In this document: positions 33,424-42,924 of the stretch, in pieces
How the letters are laid out: the number at the start of each line of letters is the position of its first letter
Position numbering within the stretch: the first letter of the stretch is position 1
Notes under the pieces: generated by a model
Database searches by the model: none
Told to the model about the DNA's origin: nothing
Seen by the model: the letters and a program-made list of their open reading frames with translations, nothing else
Position numbers and translations under genes: made by a program
Assembly (NCBI RefSeq): GCF_017409525.1
Contig: NZ_JAFQSO010000017.1
Coordinates: forward strand, 1-64,000
DNA: 64,000 nt
Source: Methanobrevibacter sp.
GTDB taxonomy: Archaea > Methanobacteriota > Methanobacteria > Methanobacteriales > Methanobacteriaceae
Direction: 5' to 3'

Positions 33424-34644
33424 TCAGCTTACTCTGTTGTATCTTGATCTGTTGTAGACAAATGCTCCAATTGTAATGACCACGAATGCAGCTATTATGA
33501 TTGCCGCATTTTCGATGACTTTAATCAGGGCACTGCCGACTGATTGCAGGAAGGATAAGAGTGCTTGAATCAGTCCCAGGATTTGACTGAGTATGTTTAT
33601 GATGAAGCCTATTATGGCAAACACCAATCCTAGAATTTGCTGCACGAGTGAGATGATTGCGGAGATAAGTCCCACGATGAAATTCAATATCGATCCAATC
33701 AGGTTCAAGATCTGTCCAATTACAGACATTATAACGCCCAGTAATTTTATAAGCCCGTCAAGCCCGCTCCATATCGACTCAAGCATTTTCGAAAACTCTT
33801 CAAGGGCGCTCATCAGGGATTGAATTTCCGCCATGAAGGTTTCAAACATGTTGACGATGTCCTCGAGAGCATTGGCTAACATTAGAATGCCGCTTACCAA
33901 TGTGTCGATAAGAGGTTTCCAGGCCCCGTAGAGAGAATCGATAAGGGAAGCCAAATAATCGTATAGGTCATCGAGGAATGATGTGGCATTTGTGTCATTG
34001 TCGACCGTGAGGGTCATGTTTGTAATGTTGGTTGTATTTGTTACATTGGTCAGATTGTTGGTTTGGTTTACCTCTTCATTGATGGTTCTGAATGACACCT
34101 TGTATGCAAAATAGTCTGATTCATTGCCTGACACGGATTGCAAAACTTCAAAATCAAAAACTGCTTCAGTGTGGTTGTCTATTTTAACGACTGCATGGTC
34201 GCCTACTGTTTCGTGTGAATTTGCAACCGCTTCACCGACCTTGGTATTGGATGAGCCGGTTTTTATGAAATCGGCCATTATTTTTGACATCTGGCCTTCT
34301 GAATTCTGCCTGTAGCATTCGATCACGGCCAGCTTCAGTGTATTTGAATTGCTGGCTTTTGATGTGGAGGCATGTTTGAATTCATCTCCTGAGTTTGCAG
34401 GGTGTTTTGAATAATCGAGACGGAATCCTTTATATCCGTCGCTAAATTTAACGTTATTTCCACTTCCTTTAGCCAAAATGTAGTTCTTTTTGGTTTTATT
34501 GTCCTTGCTGTCTTTATCGATTTTTTTGTTGTCATGACCGGTTGTATTCTTGTCATGATGCGTACCATTGTCCGCTACGACAACGCTTAGGAAACTAAAG
34601 GAAATCAGTATAACAAGAATTAATGTAACTATCTTTTTATTCAT
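33424..34644 (-). CDS. Secreted/membrane protein with a long Leu/Ile-rich amphipathic repeat
   Basis: The 406-aa protein has a signal peptide (MNKKIVTLILVILISFSF) and a polar His/Asp/Lys-rich segment (about 26-52). A beta domain follows (about 53-195, with FRLDYSKHPANSGDEF), then a Thr/Asn linker. From about 220 to 370 there is a near-continuous apolar helix with an 11-residue-like rhythm (IGQILNLIGSILNFIVGLIS, LVQQILGLVFAIIGFIINIL). The C-terminus is a transmembrane helix and a short basic tail (VYNRSRYNRVS). I do not recognise the family. The repeat could span or coat the membrane. Confidence 0.65.
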   Translation of the reverse strand: MNKKIVTLILVILISFSFLSVVVADNGTHHDKNTTGHDNKKIDKDSKDNKTKKNYILAKGSGNNVKFSDGYKGFRLDYSKHPANSGDEFKHASTSKASNSNTLKLAVIECYRQNSEGQMSKIMADFIKTGSSNTKVGEAVANSHETVGDHAVVKIDNHTEAVFDFEVLQSVSGNESDYFAYKVSFRTINEEVNQTNNLTNVTNTTNITNMTLTVDNDTNATSFLDDLYDYLASLIDSLYGAWKPLIDTLVSGILMLANALEDIVNMFETFMAEIQSLMSALEEFSKMLESIWSGLDGLIKLLGVIMSVIGQILNLIGSILNFIVGLISAIISLVQQILGLVFAIIGFIINILSQILGLIQALLSFLQSVGSALIKVIENAAIIIAAFVVITIGAFVYNRSRYNRVS

Positions 34645-34815
34645 ATTATGCCCCTATCGTATATAATTTTTATTTATTCACATATATAATATTAATGACA
34701 ATTTCAGTTGATGGGAGTAACTTATTTCACTAAATTGGTTGGTCACATACTTTAAATTTTAAATAGTATTATCTAAAGATATATATTTGTCAAACAGTTA
34801 GGTTATGTGATAAAT

Positions 34816-35619
34816 ATGAATTTACGTGAAATTATAATGGACGCTATTAAATATCCTATTAGCGATACTCGAAAATTTTTAATATTCTGTGTTTTAATTA
34901 TTCTGATGAATTTGTCAACAATTCTTCCGTCATATGGTGTTAATAATGGAACTTTAAGCATCATTTTAAGCCTTGTGACTTTAATAGTTTTATTTATTGT
35001 TTTAGGCTACTCAGTCGAGGTCGTTAAAGGCGGAACTGAGCATTCAGACACACTCCCAGATTTTGATTATGTAAAGCAGTTTGTAATGGGTATTAAAGCA
35101 TTCATTTTAGAGCTAATATATTTCATCATACCTCTAATCATTGTCATAATTGTCGCTTCCGCAACCGGACTGTTCTCATCATTCACTGAAATCGTATATT
35201 CCAGCATTGACGCCATGGCTAACGGCGCAAGCAATTTCACTGCGATAATGGCTGCAGTTCCCCAACCGGCAATTAACACATTCAGCAATGCCCTAGCCGT
35301 TACTTTAGTTGTTGGAATTATCCTGTTTGTCATATTCTCATTGATGTCCTTTACAGGACTGGTCAGATTCGCAAAAACAGGAAGCGGAACCGAAGGTCTT
35401 AGATTCAGGCAAATAATAAGGGACATGGCAAGCGTAGGATTTGTAAAGATTATAGTCACATTGGTTGTGATTTATTTAATTGCATTGCTCATGGCAATTG
35501 TCATCGCGCTGATCGGCTTGATTCCATATGTCGGTGTTTTCATAGGCATTTTCGTTGGAGTGCCATTCATGCTGCTGTTCTTATACAGGGCTATCGGTTT
35601 ATTGTATGCGGATGCATAA
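34816..35619 (+). CDS. DUF4013-type integral membrane protein
   Basis: ATG 34816, with the GTGAT site just upstream, gives 267 aa; a GTG at 34807 is an alternative. The start MNLREIIMDAIKYPISDTRKF and the plan of about six hydrophobic helices, with GIKAFILELIYFIIPLIIVI and LIPYVGVFIGIFVGVPFMLLF, fit the DUF4013 family common in methanogens. It is a single gene between divergent and convergent neighbours. Function unknown. Confidence 0.75.
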   Translation: MNLREIIMDAIKYPISDTRKFLIFCVLIILMNLSTILPSYGVNNGTLSIILSLVTLIVLFIVLGYSVEVVKGGTEHSDTLPDFDYVKQFVMGIKAFILELIYFIIPLIIVIIVASATGLFSSFTEIVYSSIDAMANGASNFTAIMAAVPQPAINTFSNALAVTLVVGIILFVIFSLMSFTGLVRFAKTGSGTEGLRFRQIIRDMASVGFVKIIVTLVVIYLIALLMAIVIALIGLIPYVGVFIGIFVGVPFMLLFLYRAIGLLYADA

Positions 35620-35776
35620 CATTAAACTCTTTTTCTTCTTTTTAACATCTTTTTTCAGAAAATCATTCTCTTAAAGCGATTGTTAATTTTTAGAAACCTT
35701 TTTAAAACAAGGAGAAAACAAGTTAATTTTTAAATAAATGTTTGGATGGTTAAGCGTTTAAAAAAATGGTGTGAAA

Positions 35777-35801
35777 GAAGATAACTGTTTTAGTTATCTT
35801 C
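35777..35801 (-). terminator. Terminator hairpin containing the nrdD stop codon
   Basis: GAAGATAACT (35777-35786), loop GTTTT, AGTTATCTTC (35792-35801), a 10-bp perfect stem. On the minus strand TTTCACACCATTTTTTT follows. Confidence 0.8.
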
Positions 35802-38108
35802 AAATCTTCTTCTGTCAACTAATTCTTGACGTTTACCTGGGTTCCATCCTCCGGATGCAGATTTTGCACGTCCAACTTGTTGAACGTATCCGGTAATCCT
35901 ATCATACCATTCTACATCTTCGCTTTCACCGCAGGTAGGGCAAGTATTGTTTAGCCCTTTCATTAAAGTTTTACATTTAAGACAGAAACTTAAAGCTGAG
36001 CTGTAAGCCCAAAATCCGATGTCGGATTTCTTAGCTATCTTATGGGTTAAGCTCATAAGTGAATCTGGATCTGAGTAAGATTCTCCCATGAATGCATGGA
36101 AGATGTGTCCACCAGGAGTTAAGCTGTGATATTGCTCTTCGATTTTGATTTTTTCAATCAAGGAAGCGCTGGTATCTACAGGCACATGGGAAGAGTTTGT
36201 GTAGTAGTTTGCATTTCCTTCACCTTGCACGATAGCTTGGTCTCCGAATTGCTTTTTGTCAAGAGTTGCAAATCTGTATGCAGTGGATTCTGCAGGGGTT
36301 TGTAAAACAGACCATCTGAGTCCTGTTTCGTCTTTCAATTTTTCAGCTCTGTCATTGACATATTCGAGACATTTTACACCGAACTTGTTGGCGTCCGGGT
36401 TTTCGATACCTTCGCCGAATAAGGATAACAGCATCTCGTTAAGTCCAACGAAACCGAAGGATAAGGTTGAATTCTGGATTCTGTAGTATGACTCTTCAGC
36501 CACTTGCTGTTTGAGGAAAGGTAAAATGTGGAAATCGTTCAAGCATTTTAATCCTTGTTCCCTTCTCATCATCAAGGTTTCAACTGCCAAGTCCATGTAT
36601 TCGTCCAGGTATTCGAACACTTGGGATTCATCTTTGGATTGGTATCCGATTCTTGGGAAGTTTAGGGTAACGTATGCGAGGTTACCGGTTCTTAAACAGT
36701 CTTGGTCCCAGTCACCGGTCCAGGTATCTTGCAGACATGTTCTGCAGCCCATGTAGTTGGCCATTTTGCCTCTGTATTTAGGGAACATGTTTACAAAGTA
36801 GGATGAACCGTATTTTGCGGATAATTCGTGCACTAAACGAATGTCATCTTCGTATTCACTGGTCATGGTTTCCTTACGTAAGGTGTAGATTGTATTTGGG
36901 AACAAGTGAGGTTTTCCTTCGTTGTCTCCATCAAGTAAGGTTTCAGTGAATGCTCTTTGGATTAATCTGGTTTCTTCTTCGAAGTCAGCATAGGTTCCGA
37001 CAACTTTGCCTTTAGGTCCGTATGCGGTTTCGTCTTTTAGGAAATCAGGAACGCCGAATTCCAATGCCATGCTTGTAAACGGTACTTGGGATCCACGAGC
37101 TGCGTAAGCCATGTTCAAGTTGTAGATGAGCATTTGGACGGATTGCTTGATTTCATCATAGGTTCTTCCTCTTGCAAACGGTGCAACGAACACGTTCCAT
37201 AGGGACATTCCTTGTCCTCCGGACATGTTCTGTTGTGCTGCAAGCATGATTTCACCGGTGTGGTTCATTAAAGTTTCCATGTGGTTAGGTGCACCTGCAA
37301 TGGAGGTGTGGTCACCTGTACCGTCCACTTTAAGACCGTATTTGATGAAAGTCCTGATATCATGTTGCATACAGTTTAAAGGTCTTCCTGCGAAGAATTC
37401 CAAATCGTGAATGTGAATGTCACCGGACATGTGCGCATCGGCCAAGTGTGCTGGCAACATTTTTAAGAGTGCGTATTGTTTTAACGCTTCGTCTGCTACA
37501 TGCTTGTGGATACTTTCAGGGTTGTGGATCATGTTTGCGTTGTCCCTGTTACCGTTTTCAATAAGGGAGGTAATGTTGTATACAGGGATACCTAAACGGG
37601 TGTAGCGGCTTCTTAAGTCTTCGAGGCCGTATTCAATAAGTTTTGTGTTGACCATTTCCCTGATCATTGGAGCGGTCAAGTATTCCACGTTCAATTTTTT
37701 GAGCTCTTTCCAGGTTTCAGTAGCAATCTCAAAAGCGGTTTCTTGGCTAGCACCGGTTTCTTCAATCAAGGTGTTAGCGATTTTTGATAAGTCGAATGCT
37801 TCGATGGTATCCCTTGAGGTACGTACTTTCAATTGTGTACTTGCCAAGTATTTGTTTGCGATTTCAGGGTCAATGTCCTCTAGGCATTCGTAAACGATTT
37901 TTTTGATTTCTTTGGTTTTGATTCCATCGTATAATTGTGATACTACTGTAGCTACGATTTTATCTGATTCAAAGAATGGAGTTTCTACCATTACTAATGA
38001 TTTCAATAGTTTTTCGTAACTGAATCTTTCTCTAATTCCGTTATTTTTCTCTACATTTATTTTAACGGAATCATTTAAATTATTTCCTAGTTCTGAGATT
38101 TTTTCCAT
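35790..38108 (-). CDS. nrdD: Anaerobic ribonucleoside-triphosphate reductase
   Basis: ATG 38108 is chosen with GGTGTGA as ribosome binding site (an in-frame GTG at 38117 overlaps it); the product is 772 aa. The N-terminal ATP-cone spans about 15-105. The catalytic barrel follows, with HIHDLEFFAGRPLNCMQHD and QNMSGGQGMSLWNVFVAPF. The C-terminal zinc site is Cys709, Cys712, Cys723 and Cys726, and the glycyl radical residue is Gly740 in DRITGYVQQ. It makes deoxynucleotides without oxygen. The activase NrdG is not in the window. Upstream inverted repeats at 38208-38306 probably control it. Confidence 0.95.
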   Translation of the reverse strand: MEKISELGNNLNDSVKINVEKNNGIRERFSYEKLLKSLVMVETPFFESDKIVATVVSQLYDGIKTKEIKKIVYECLEDIDPEIANKYLASTQLKVRTSRDTIEAFDLSKIANTLIEETGASQETAFEIATETWKELKKLNVEYLTAPMIREMVNTKLIEYGLEDLRSRYTRLGIPVYNITSLIENGNRDNANMIHNPESIHKHVADEALKQYALLKMLPAHLADAHMSGDIHIHDLEFFAGRPLNCMQHDIRTFIKYGLKVDGTGDHTSIAGAPNHMETLMNHTGEIMLAAQQNMSGGQGMSLWNVFVAPFARGRTYDEIKQSVQMLIYNLNMAYAARGSQVPFTSMALEFGVPDFLKDETAYGPKGKVVGTYADFEEETRLIQRAFTETLLDGDNEGKPHLFPNTIYTLRKETMTSEYEDDIRLVHELSAKYGSSYFVNMFPKYRGKMANYMGCRTCLQDTWTGDWDQDCLRTGNLAYVTLNFPRIGYQSKDESQVFEYLDEYMDLAVETLMMRREQGLKCLNDFHILPFLKQQVAEESYYRIQNSTLSFGFVGLNEMLLSLFGEGIENPDANKFGVKCLEYVNDRAEKLKDETGLRWSVLQTPAESTAYRFATLDKKQFGDQAIVQGEGNANYYTNSSHVPVDTSASLIEKIKIEEQYHSLTPGGHIFHAFMGESYSDPDSLMSLTHKIAKKSDIGFWAYSSALSFCLKCKTLMKGLNNTCPTCGESEDVEWYDRITGYVQQVGRAKSASGGWNPGKRQELVDRRRFEDN

Positions 38109-38207
38109 TTTTTTCACACCATTTTTCCTACGTTTTAAAAAAATATGAGATTGATGAGAGGGTACCCTCTCAGTTGTAATTACTATATGTCGGCACTTGT
38201 ATATATA

Positions 38208-38306
38208 TTGTTCGTGTTGATACGAACAAACAAGTTCTATAGTTTACGAACATTTAATCTATATATTCAACTTCATGTATAAATAATGTTCGTATAATTA
38301 CGAACA
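38208..38306 (-). promoter_or_regulatory. Two palindromes and a half site upstream of nrdD (putative operator)
   Basis: Site 1 is TTGTTCGT (38208-38215), 6 bases, ACGAACAA (38222-38229). Site 2 is TGTTCGTA (38287-38294), TAAT, TACGAACA (38299-38306). A half site TACGAAC lies at 38245-38251. Site 1 directly abuts the TATA-like ATATATAT (about 38201-38208) that would drive nrdD. The shared core TGTTCGT/ACGAACA points to one dimeric regulator with cooperative sites. Confidence 0.6.
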
Positions 38307-38358
38307 ATATTATCTCACTCTGAAATTTACTATATTAATAATAATATAAATCAAAAGT

Positions 38359-38380
38359 CCGAGAGCATTTGAAAAGTAAT
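38359..38380 (-). repeat. 22-bp 3'-end motif after polC
   Basis: On the plus strand this reads CCGAGAGCATTTGAAAAGTA then AT. It begins 4 bases past the polC stop codon (minus strand). The identical 22 bases occur at 50935-50956, 3 bases past another minus-strand stop. Confidence 0.8.
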
Positions 38381-38384
38381 GCCG

Positions 38385-41300
38385 CTAGAAGAAAACATCC
38401 AGTGAGCTTTGTTTGGATTTGTCACTTTCAAACAGCGATTTGATACCAAACTCCTGAATTTCCAGACGTTGTCTCAGGTATGGGGAAATCGGGTACTTGT
38501 CTATCAGTTCCTGAGAAATTTCAAGATATTTTGTAACTGATCCCTTTGAAACGGAAAGAATCAGATTTCCTCCACATTTTTGGCATTTTCCGGTGAGCGG
38601 AATCCTTCTGTATTTCGAACCGCATTTGGTGCACCTAACCTTCTGCTTGGAAAACGCTCTGGAATTGCCCATGATGTCCGGCAAGAAATGGGAAGATAGA
38701 ACCTTTTCAACAACTCCGCGCTGGTCAACAGCCCTTATGCTTTCTGCAAGAGCAATTTGGGCTTCAACCTTTTCTCTCATTGACGGCAATGTTTTGTAAA
38801 GGCATATGTTCGGTCCTGCATGGATATTTGATGTGTGATGGGAAAACATCAGGCCCTCATATTGCTGTGGTGTTCCCAAATGCATCTCCACATTGTCGAT
38901 GTATTCCAAGACCTCTGCCGGCTTGTGAGGGGTGTAGGTCTCTTCGTAAAACTCAACAGGGAACCTTTCGAATATGTCCAGGTTGTGGGATTCGTCATCT
39001 ATCTCTTCAGGGTCTATTCTTGAAGACAAAACTAAAGGAGCGTCCATACTTCCACCTCTGGTGTTCGGCAGGTATGATTTTGAAAAGTTAATCAGGGCAT
39101 CCAAAAGAAGCATCACGGCATCCTCGTCACTGTCACAGTTTCTACGTTTTGCAGAGTGGAAATAAGGATGTGCGTAACAGCCCAAAGCCTTTGTGAATCC
39201 GACAATCCTTCCAAGCACTCCTGCAGATGTGTGCGGTGCAAGTCCGGCCACCAGATGTCCAATCAGGTCGCTTTTCTCCTTGACATTGTAAAACGGTTCC
39301 ATATCATAAAATCTTGTAAGCTCATCATCAATGAATTGAGCGGTTCTAAGTAGATATTCGCCGCAGTTGTCTGAAATCACAATGTCCTGAACCTTGAGCT
39401 CAATGATTTGGTCTTCGCTTTCAATCGGGTTTCCATAGCAGTCCTTCTCATAGCCCATTTCAAGGAGCTTTTCAACGCTGACTCCAATTTCCTTTGGAAC
39501 GAAATGGGTTAAAGGCAAATCAGTGGAATCGTGACGTATTGTTCCATCCTTGAAGGTAAACACTTCATTTTTGGACCGGAGTATCCCCTTTTCAAGAGGC
39601 TCAGCCAGCTTTGACTCGGAAATCATACCGATGACACCCTTCACCTCATCAACCCTTCTGACCTTGACGTTGTCTGAAGCCTTCTTCAGCATTGATGCAA
39701 GCGGGATTGTCTTTTCGCCTGCCTTCATGATTTCGGTAGGGCTTCCGCATTTCGGACAAAGGGAATTGTTTGAAGTGATTCCGCATTTCGGATTTGTACA
39801 TTTTCTCCTTGCCATCTGAACTTTGATGCTGCCTTTTTTGGCGGCTGTTGCAATGAGTCTTCTTGAACCGCCATAGTTTCCAATCGGGAACAGTCCATGC
39901 GGTGCAGGTCTCATCAATCTTTCCTTGGATTTTTCAGGTCGGCCTACACGGGTGCCGATGTATGCAGGGGCCTTGTTTTTGATTTCAACAGGCGAGACCT
40001 CATTTACGGCTTCGATTGTGGTTTCCATTTCAGGCAACCTGTCGGAGAGTGTAACGAGCAATGCATAGGAGTGGTCCTTGTCTATCACGACTTTGCCGTC
40101 ACGAACGGTATGTGGAACGCCCATTATTTCAAGGACTCTCTTTTGATAGGACAGATCCAGTTTAATTCCTTCATTCGGTTTGTAGGTTGATTTGCATTTG
40201 ATAATCAAATCAATTAATGAATTCAAATCGGCAATGGTAACGTCGTTATAGCAATAAGTGTATTTTGGATGGAGAGGTATTCCATATTCCTTGGATAATC
40301 TGAACGCTTCGATTGAAGGCAAATACTCAAATTCAAGCTTGTGCAAATCCAAATCGTTGTTGTCAGCGTCGAATTTTTCGCTTCGGGTTAATAGCTGAAT
40401 CCACCATTCCTCACACCATCCTGATGGGTATAAAGGCTGGTTGTTTCTTAAAAATTCTCCAAATGCGACAAGCATGTCTCCTAAAAATAAAATTTCGGCA
40501 ACGTCCTTTTTAAGCTCACGGGCTTGTTTCACGCTATCAATTACCACCACATCGCCGTTTTTAAGTTTGACGATAGGTCCTTCGATTGAGTCAACAGGAA
40601 CGACACAGTTTCCCTTTCCGGGATATTCAATCTTGAGCTGTGTTCCGACGGCCAAAAATTCAAGCAGGGCCATTGTTGCAGGATGGACTCCCATTGTGGC
40701 GAGGCCGGTGTTTCTTGATCTGCCGTACCTTAACCTGAATCCTCCCTTTTCGGAAGGGTATCCCAAAATCGGCCTTCCGCCGATGATATCCTGGATGTAT
40801 TTTGGTTCGCTTACAATCTCGGAGTCTCCTCCGTCATCGCTTCCTGAATCCTCTTTGGGCTTGGAATATTCGCTGAGCCATTCCCAGTCAAGGCCTAACT
40901 TTTTGGAAATCTTATGAATCTTTTTGGATTTCTGGATTACTCCCTCAACCATCGCAAGCAGTGCTCCACCACGAATGTTGTTTGTTTCCACGCGCTCCAG
41001 GTCCCTGTGTGAAACTTCAACCTGGTCGGTCTGTTCTCCTGAAACCTCAACGGGAATGTTGTTTGCAGCATATCTCACTTCTTCAGGTGTTGGTGAGTAC
41101 TGCAGGTTTGTAACTTCGGATTCGTAAAGCTCCACCTCTTCAACATACCTTTCGATTTCCTCATCGATTGGCTTGAATCTATCGATACCAATGGCCTGTC
41201 TGATTTTATCTCCCAGAAGAACGGACAATGCGGCGGCAGTACCTCCCGCACTTCTGATAGGTCCTGCAAAATAAACTCCAATATATTTTGTTCCATCAAA

Positions 41301-41684
41301 GTTTTCCTTGATTTTAACATCAGAGATTCCTTCAAGAGGAGCTGCAACCACTCCTTCTGTAAGGATGGCCAGTGCAGTCCTGAGGCCTTGGTCGCATCTC
41401 TGCTCCTCATCGTAGTCCGCCTTGTCTCCGGTCAGTTCAAACTCACCTGATGCAATCTCTGCGGCAATTTCAAAAGCGACAGATTCCCTGTCCATATCCT
41501 GTTCCAATTTCTTAATACGTTGTGCAACACCCACAGGACCAACTAATCCTTCTACTCTTTCAGCTAAATCCTTTGCAAGTGGCACTTCTGTTTTCGTTTC
41601 AACATCCAACCCCTTTGATCTAGCCTCATTAGCTATTTCGTATAGGTGATGGGTATCTGCTTCCAATCTATCAAAATAATCCAT
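38385..41684 (-). CDS. polC: DNA polymerase D large subunit DP2
   Basis: ATG 41684 (MDYFDRLEADTHHLYEIA) is preferred over an upstream TTG at 41696; the product is 1099 aa. It is the catalytic subunit of archaeal PolD. The active site is NCDSDED (Asn849, Asp851, Asp853), and two zinc modules are visible (RRKCTNPKCGITSNNSLCPK and RCTKCGSKYRRIPLTGKCQK). The C-terminus QSSLDVFF fits a PCNA-interaction (PIP) box. No intein interrupts it. It stands alone; the small subunit DP1 is elsewhere. Confidence 0.96.
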   Translation of the reverse strand: MDYFDRLEADTHHLYEIANEARSKGLDVETKTEVPLAKDLAERVEGLVGPVGVAQRIKKLEQDMDRESVAFEIAAEIASGEFELTGDKADYDEEQRCDQGLRTALAILTEGVVAAPLEGISDVKIKENFDGTKYIGVYFAGPIRSAGGTAAALSVLLGDKIRQAIGIDRFKPIDEEIERYVEEVELYESEVTNLQYSPTPEEVRYAANNIPVEVSGEQTDQVEVSHRDLERVETNNIRGGALLAMVEGVIQKSKKIHKISKKLGLDWEWLSEYSKPKEDSGSDDGGDSEIVSEPKYIQDIIGGRPILGYPSEKGGFRLRYGRSRNTGLATMGVHPATMALLEFLAVGTQLKIEYPGKGNCVVPVDSIEGPIVKLKNGDVVVIDSVKQARELKKDVAEILFLGDMLVAFGEFLRNNQPLYPSGWCEEWWIQLLTRSEKFDADNNDLDLHKLEFEYLPSIEAFRLSKEYGIPLHPKYTYCYNDVTIADLNSLIDLIIKCKSTYKPNEGIKLDLSYQKRVLEIMGVPHTVRDGKVVIDKDHSYALLVTLSDRLPEMETTIEAVNEVSPVEIKNKAPAYIGTRVGRPEKSKERLMRPAPHGLFPIGNYGGSRRLIATAAKKGSIKVQMARRKCTNPKCGITSNNSLCPKCGSPTEIMKAGEKTIPLASMLKKASDNVKVRRVDEVKGVIGMISESKLAEPLEKGILRSKNEVFTFKDGTIRHDSTDLPLTHFVPKEIGVSVEKLLEMGYEKDCYGNPIESEDQIIELKVQDIVISDNCGEYLLRTAQFIDDELTRFYDMEPFYNVKEKSDLIGHLVAGLAPHTSAGVLGRIVGFTKALGCYAHPYFHSAKRRNCDSDEDAVMLLLDALINFSKSYLPNTRGGSMDAPLVLSSRIDPEEIDDESHNLDIFERFPVEFYEETYTPHKPAEVLEYIDNVEMHLGTPQQYEGLMFSHHTSNIHAGPNICLYKTLPSMREKVEAQIALAESIRAVDQRGVVEKVLSSHFLPDIMGNSRAFSKQKVRCTKCGSKYRRIPLTGKCQKCGGNLILSVSKGSVTKYLEISQELIDKYPISPYLRQRLEIQEFGIKSLFESDKSKQSSLDVFF

Positions 41685-41866
41685 GGTATCGCCCAAGTTA
41701 CAAAAGTTATATTAGTATATAATGTATTGATTTTCATGATATTAATAATGTTTGCAAGTGTGAAAAATCACCATTAACAATAGTTAAATATGTTGTCAAC
41801 TATATGTTATTATACAGTATTTGGCCGTTGAATTTTTAGATTATTATTGCTATTATGGTGATTTTA

Positions 41867-42886
41867 ATGTCAGATGATAAACATACTAATGCCGTTTACG
41901 GGCAAAAGGTAAAATTAGATTTGGATAAAATTAAAAACAGAAATAACGAAGCTGAAGCGACAGTTGAGGAGACTGTTGAGGAAGTTTCAAGTGAACCTAT
42001 TGTTGAAGAAGTTGTCGAAGAAGTTCCTGTTGAGGAAGAGCCTGTAGAAGAGGAACCGGTTGAGGAAGCTCCTGTTGAGGAGACTGTTGAAGAAGCAGTT
42101 GAGGAAGAGCCTGCAGATGAGGAACCGGTTGAGGAGGCTCCAGCTGAAAGTAAAGCGAAAAAACAGAATTCAAAACAGCTGGATGATTTGAAAAGGAAAC
42201 TTAAAGAAAAAGATGTGAAATTGTCCAACCAATCCAGCGAATTGAATTACTTAACCAACAAGATTATACCAAAACTCAAAAAGGAAAATGCAGAGTTGAA
42301 CCGCCTTAAAAGAGAGCTGACAGATGCGCTGGAAAAATCAACAAGAAAATATTTCGACCAATTGGACATCAATGCAGATTTAAGCAATAAAATAGGAAAG
42401 CTTGGCGCAGAAAGCGCTGTCAATAAGGTAAGGGCAGACAAACTGGAAAATGAAGTCAGCACTGTTAAAGAAGAGCTTGAATCTGAAATATCCCATTATA
42501 AGGATAAGTTGGCCGCAGTCAATGTTGACGAGGTCAAAGAGGAAAACAAGCAGTTAAATGATGAACTTTCCGATGCTAAAGAAAAATTGGCAGAGGCCAG
42601 AAAAGAAAACATAGAGCTTTCTGAAGAAATCGATAAGCTAAGGGCTGAAATCATCGAGTTGGGCAACTATAAAGAGGAAGTCGATACCCAAAACAAAAAA
42701 GAAATCGAAGGATACAAGGAAGAGATTTCATCACTCACCTCACAGCTTAAAATCAAGGAAAGCAGTTATGACAAATTATCCAATGAATCAAGCAAGACAA
42801 TTTCCGATTTAAGAAAGCAGGTTGCAAGGCTTGAAGAGGCATTGGAAAAAGAATCCAACAAAGGATTGTTCAACAGATTCAAATAG
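41867..42886 (+). CDS. Acidic N-terminus plus long coiled-coil protein
   Basis: ATG 41867 follows a textbook GGTGAT; the product is 339 aa. Residues about 25-105 are a Val/Glu/Pro low-complexity repeat (PVEEEPVEEEPVEEAPVEET). Residues about 115-335 are an almost unbroken coiled coil (LDDLKRKLKEKDVKLSNQSS onward). The C-terminus GLFNRFK is an amphipathic basic tail. No enzyme domain is seen. It may be a cytoskeletal or structural tether; no family is recognised. Confidence 0.65.
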   Translation: MSDDKHTNAVYGQKVKLDLDKIKNRNNEAEATVEETVEEVSSEPIVEEVVEEVPVEEEPVEEEPVEEAPVEETVEEAVEEEPADEEPVEEAPAESKAKKQNSKQLDDLKRKLKEKDVKLSNQSSELNYLTNKIIPKLKKENAELNRLKRELTDALEKSTRKYFDQLDINADLSNKIGKLGAESAVNKVRADKLENEVSTVKEELESEISHYKDKLAAVNVDEVKEENKQLNDELSDAKEKLAEARKENIELSEEIDKLRAEIIELGNYKEEVDTQNKKEIEGYKEEISSLTSQLKIKESSYDKLSNESSKTISDLRKQVARLEEALEKESNKGLFNRFK

Positions 42887-42904
42887 ATGGCTAACGTCAT
42901 CTAT
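42883..42904 (+). terminator. Terminator hairpin containing the coiled-coil gene stop
   Basis: ATAGATG (42883-42889) pairs with CATCTAT (42898-42904); TAG is in the first arm and a long T run follows. Confidence 0.75.
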
Positions 42905-42924
42905 CAATTATTTTTTTTTTTAAA

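Noticed and set aside
38385-41684. Intein in the PolD large subunit
   Set aside because: The reading frame is of normal length and continuous through the NCDSDED active site; no intein motifs were seen.
41985-42150. Short repeated units that could look like a CRISPR array
   Set aside because: They encode a Val/Glu/Pro low-complexity stretch in frame with no unique spacers; no CRISPR array was seen anywhere in the window.
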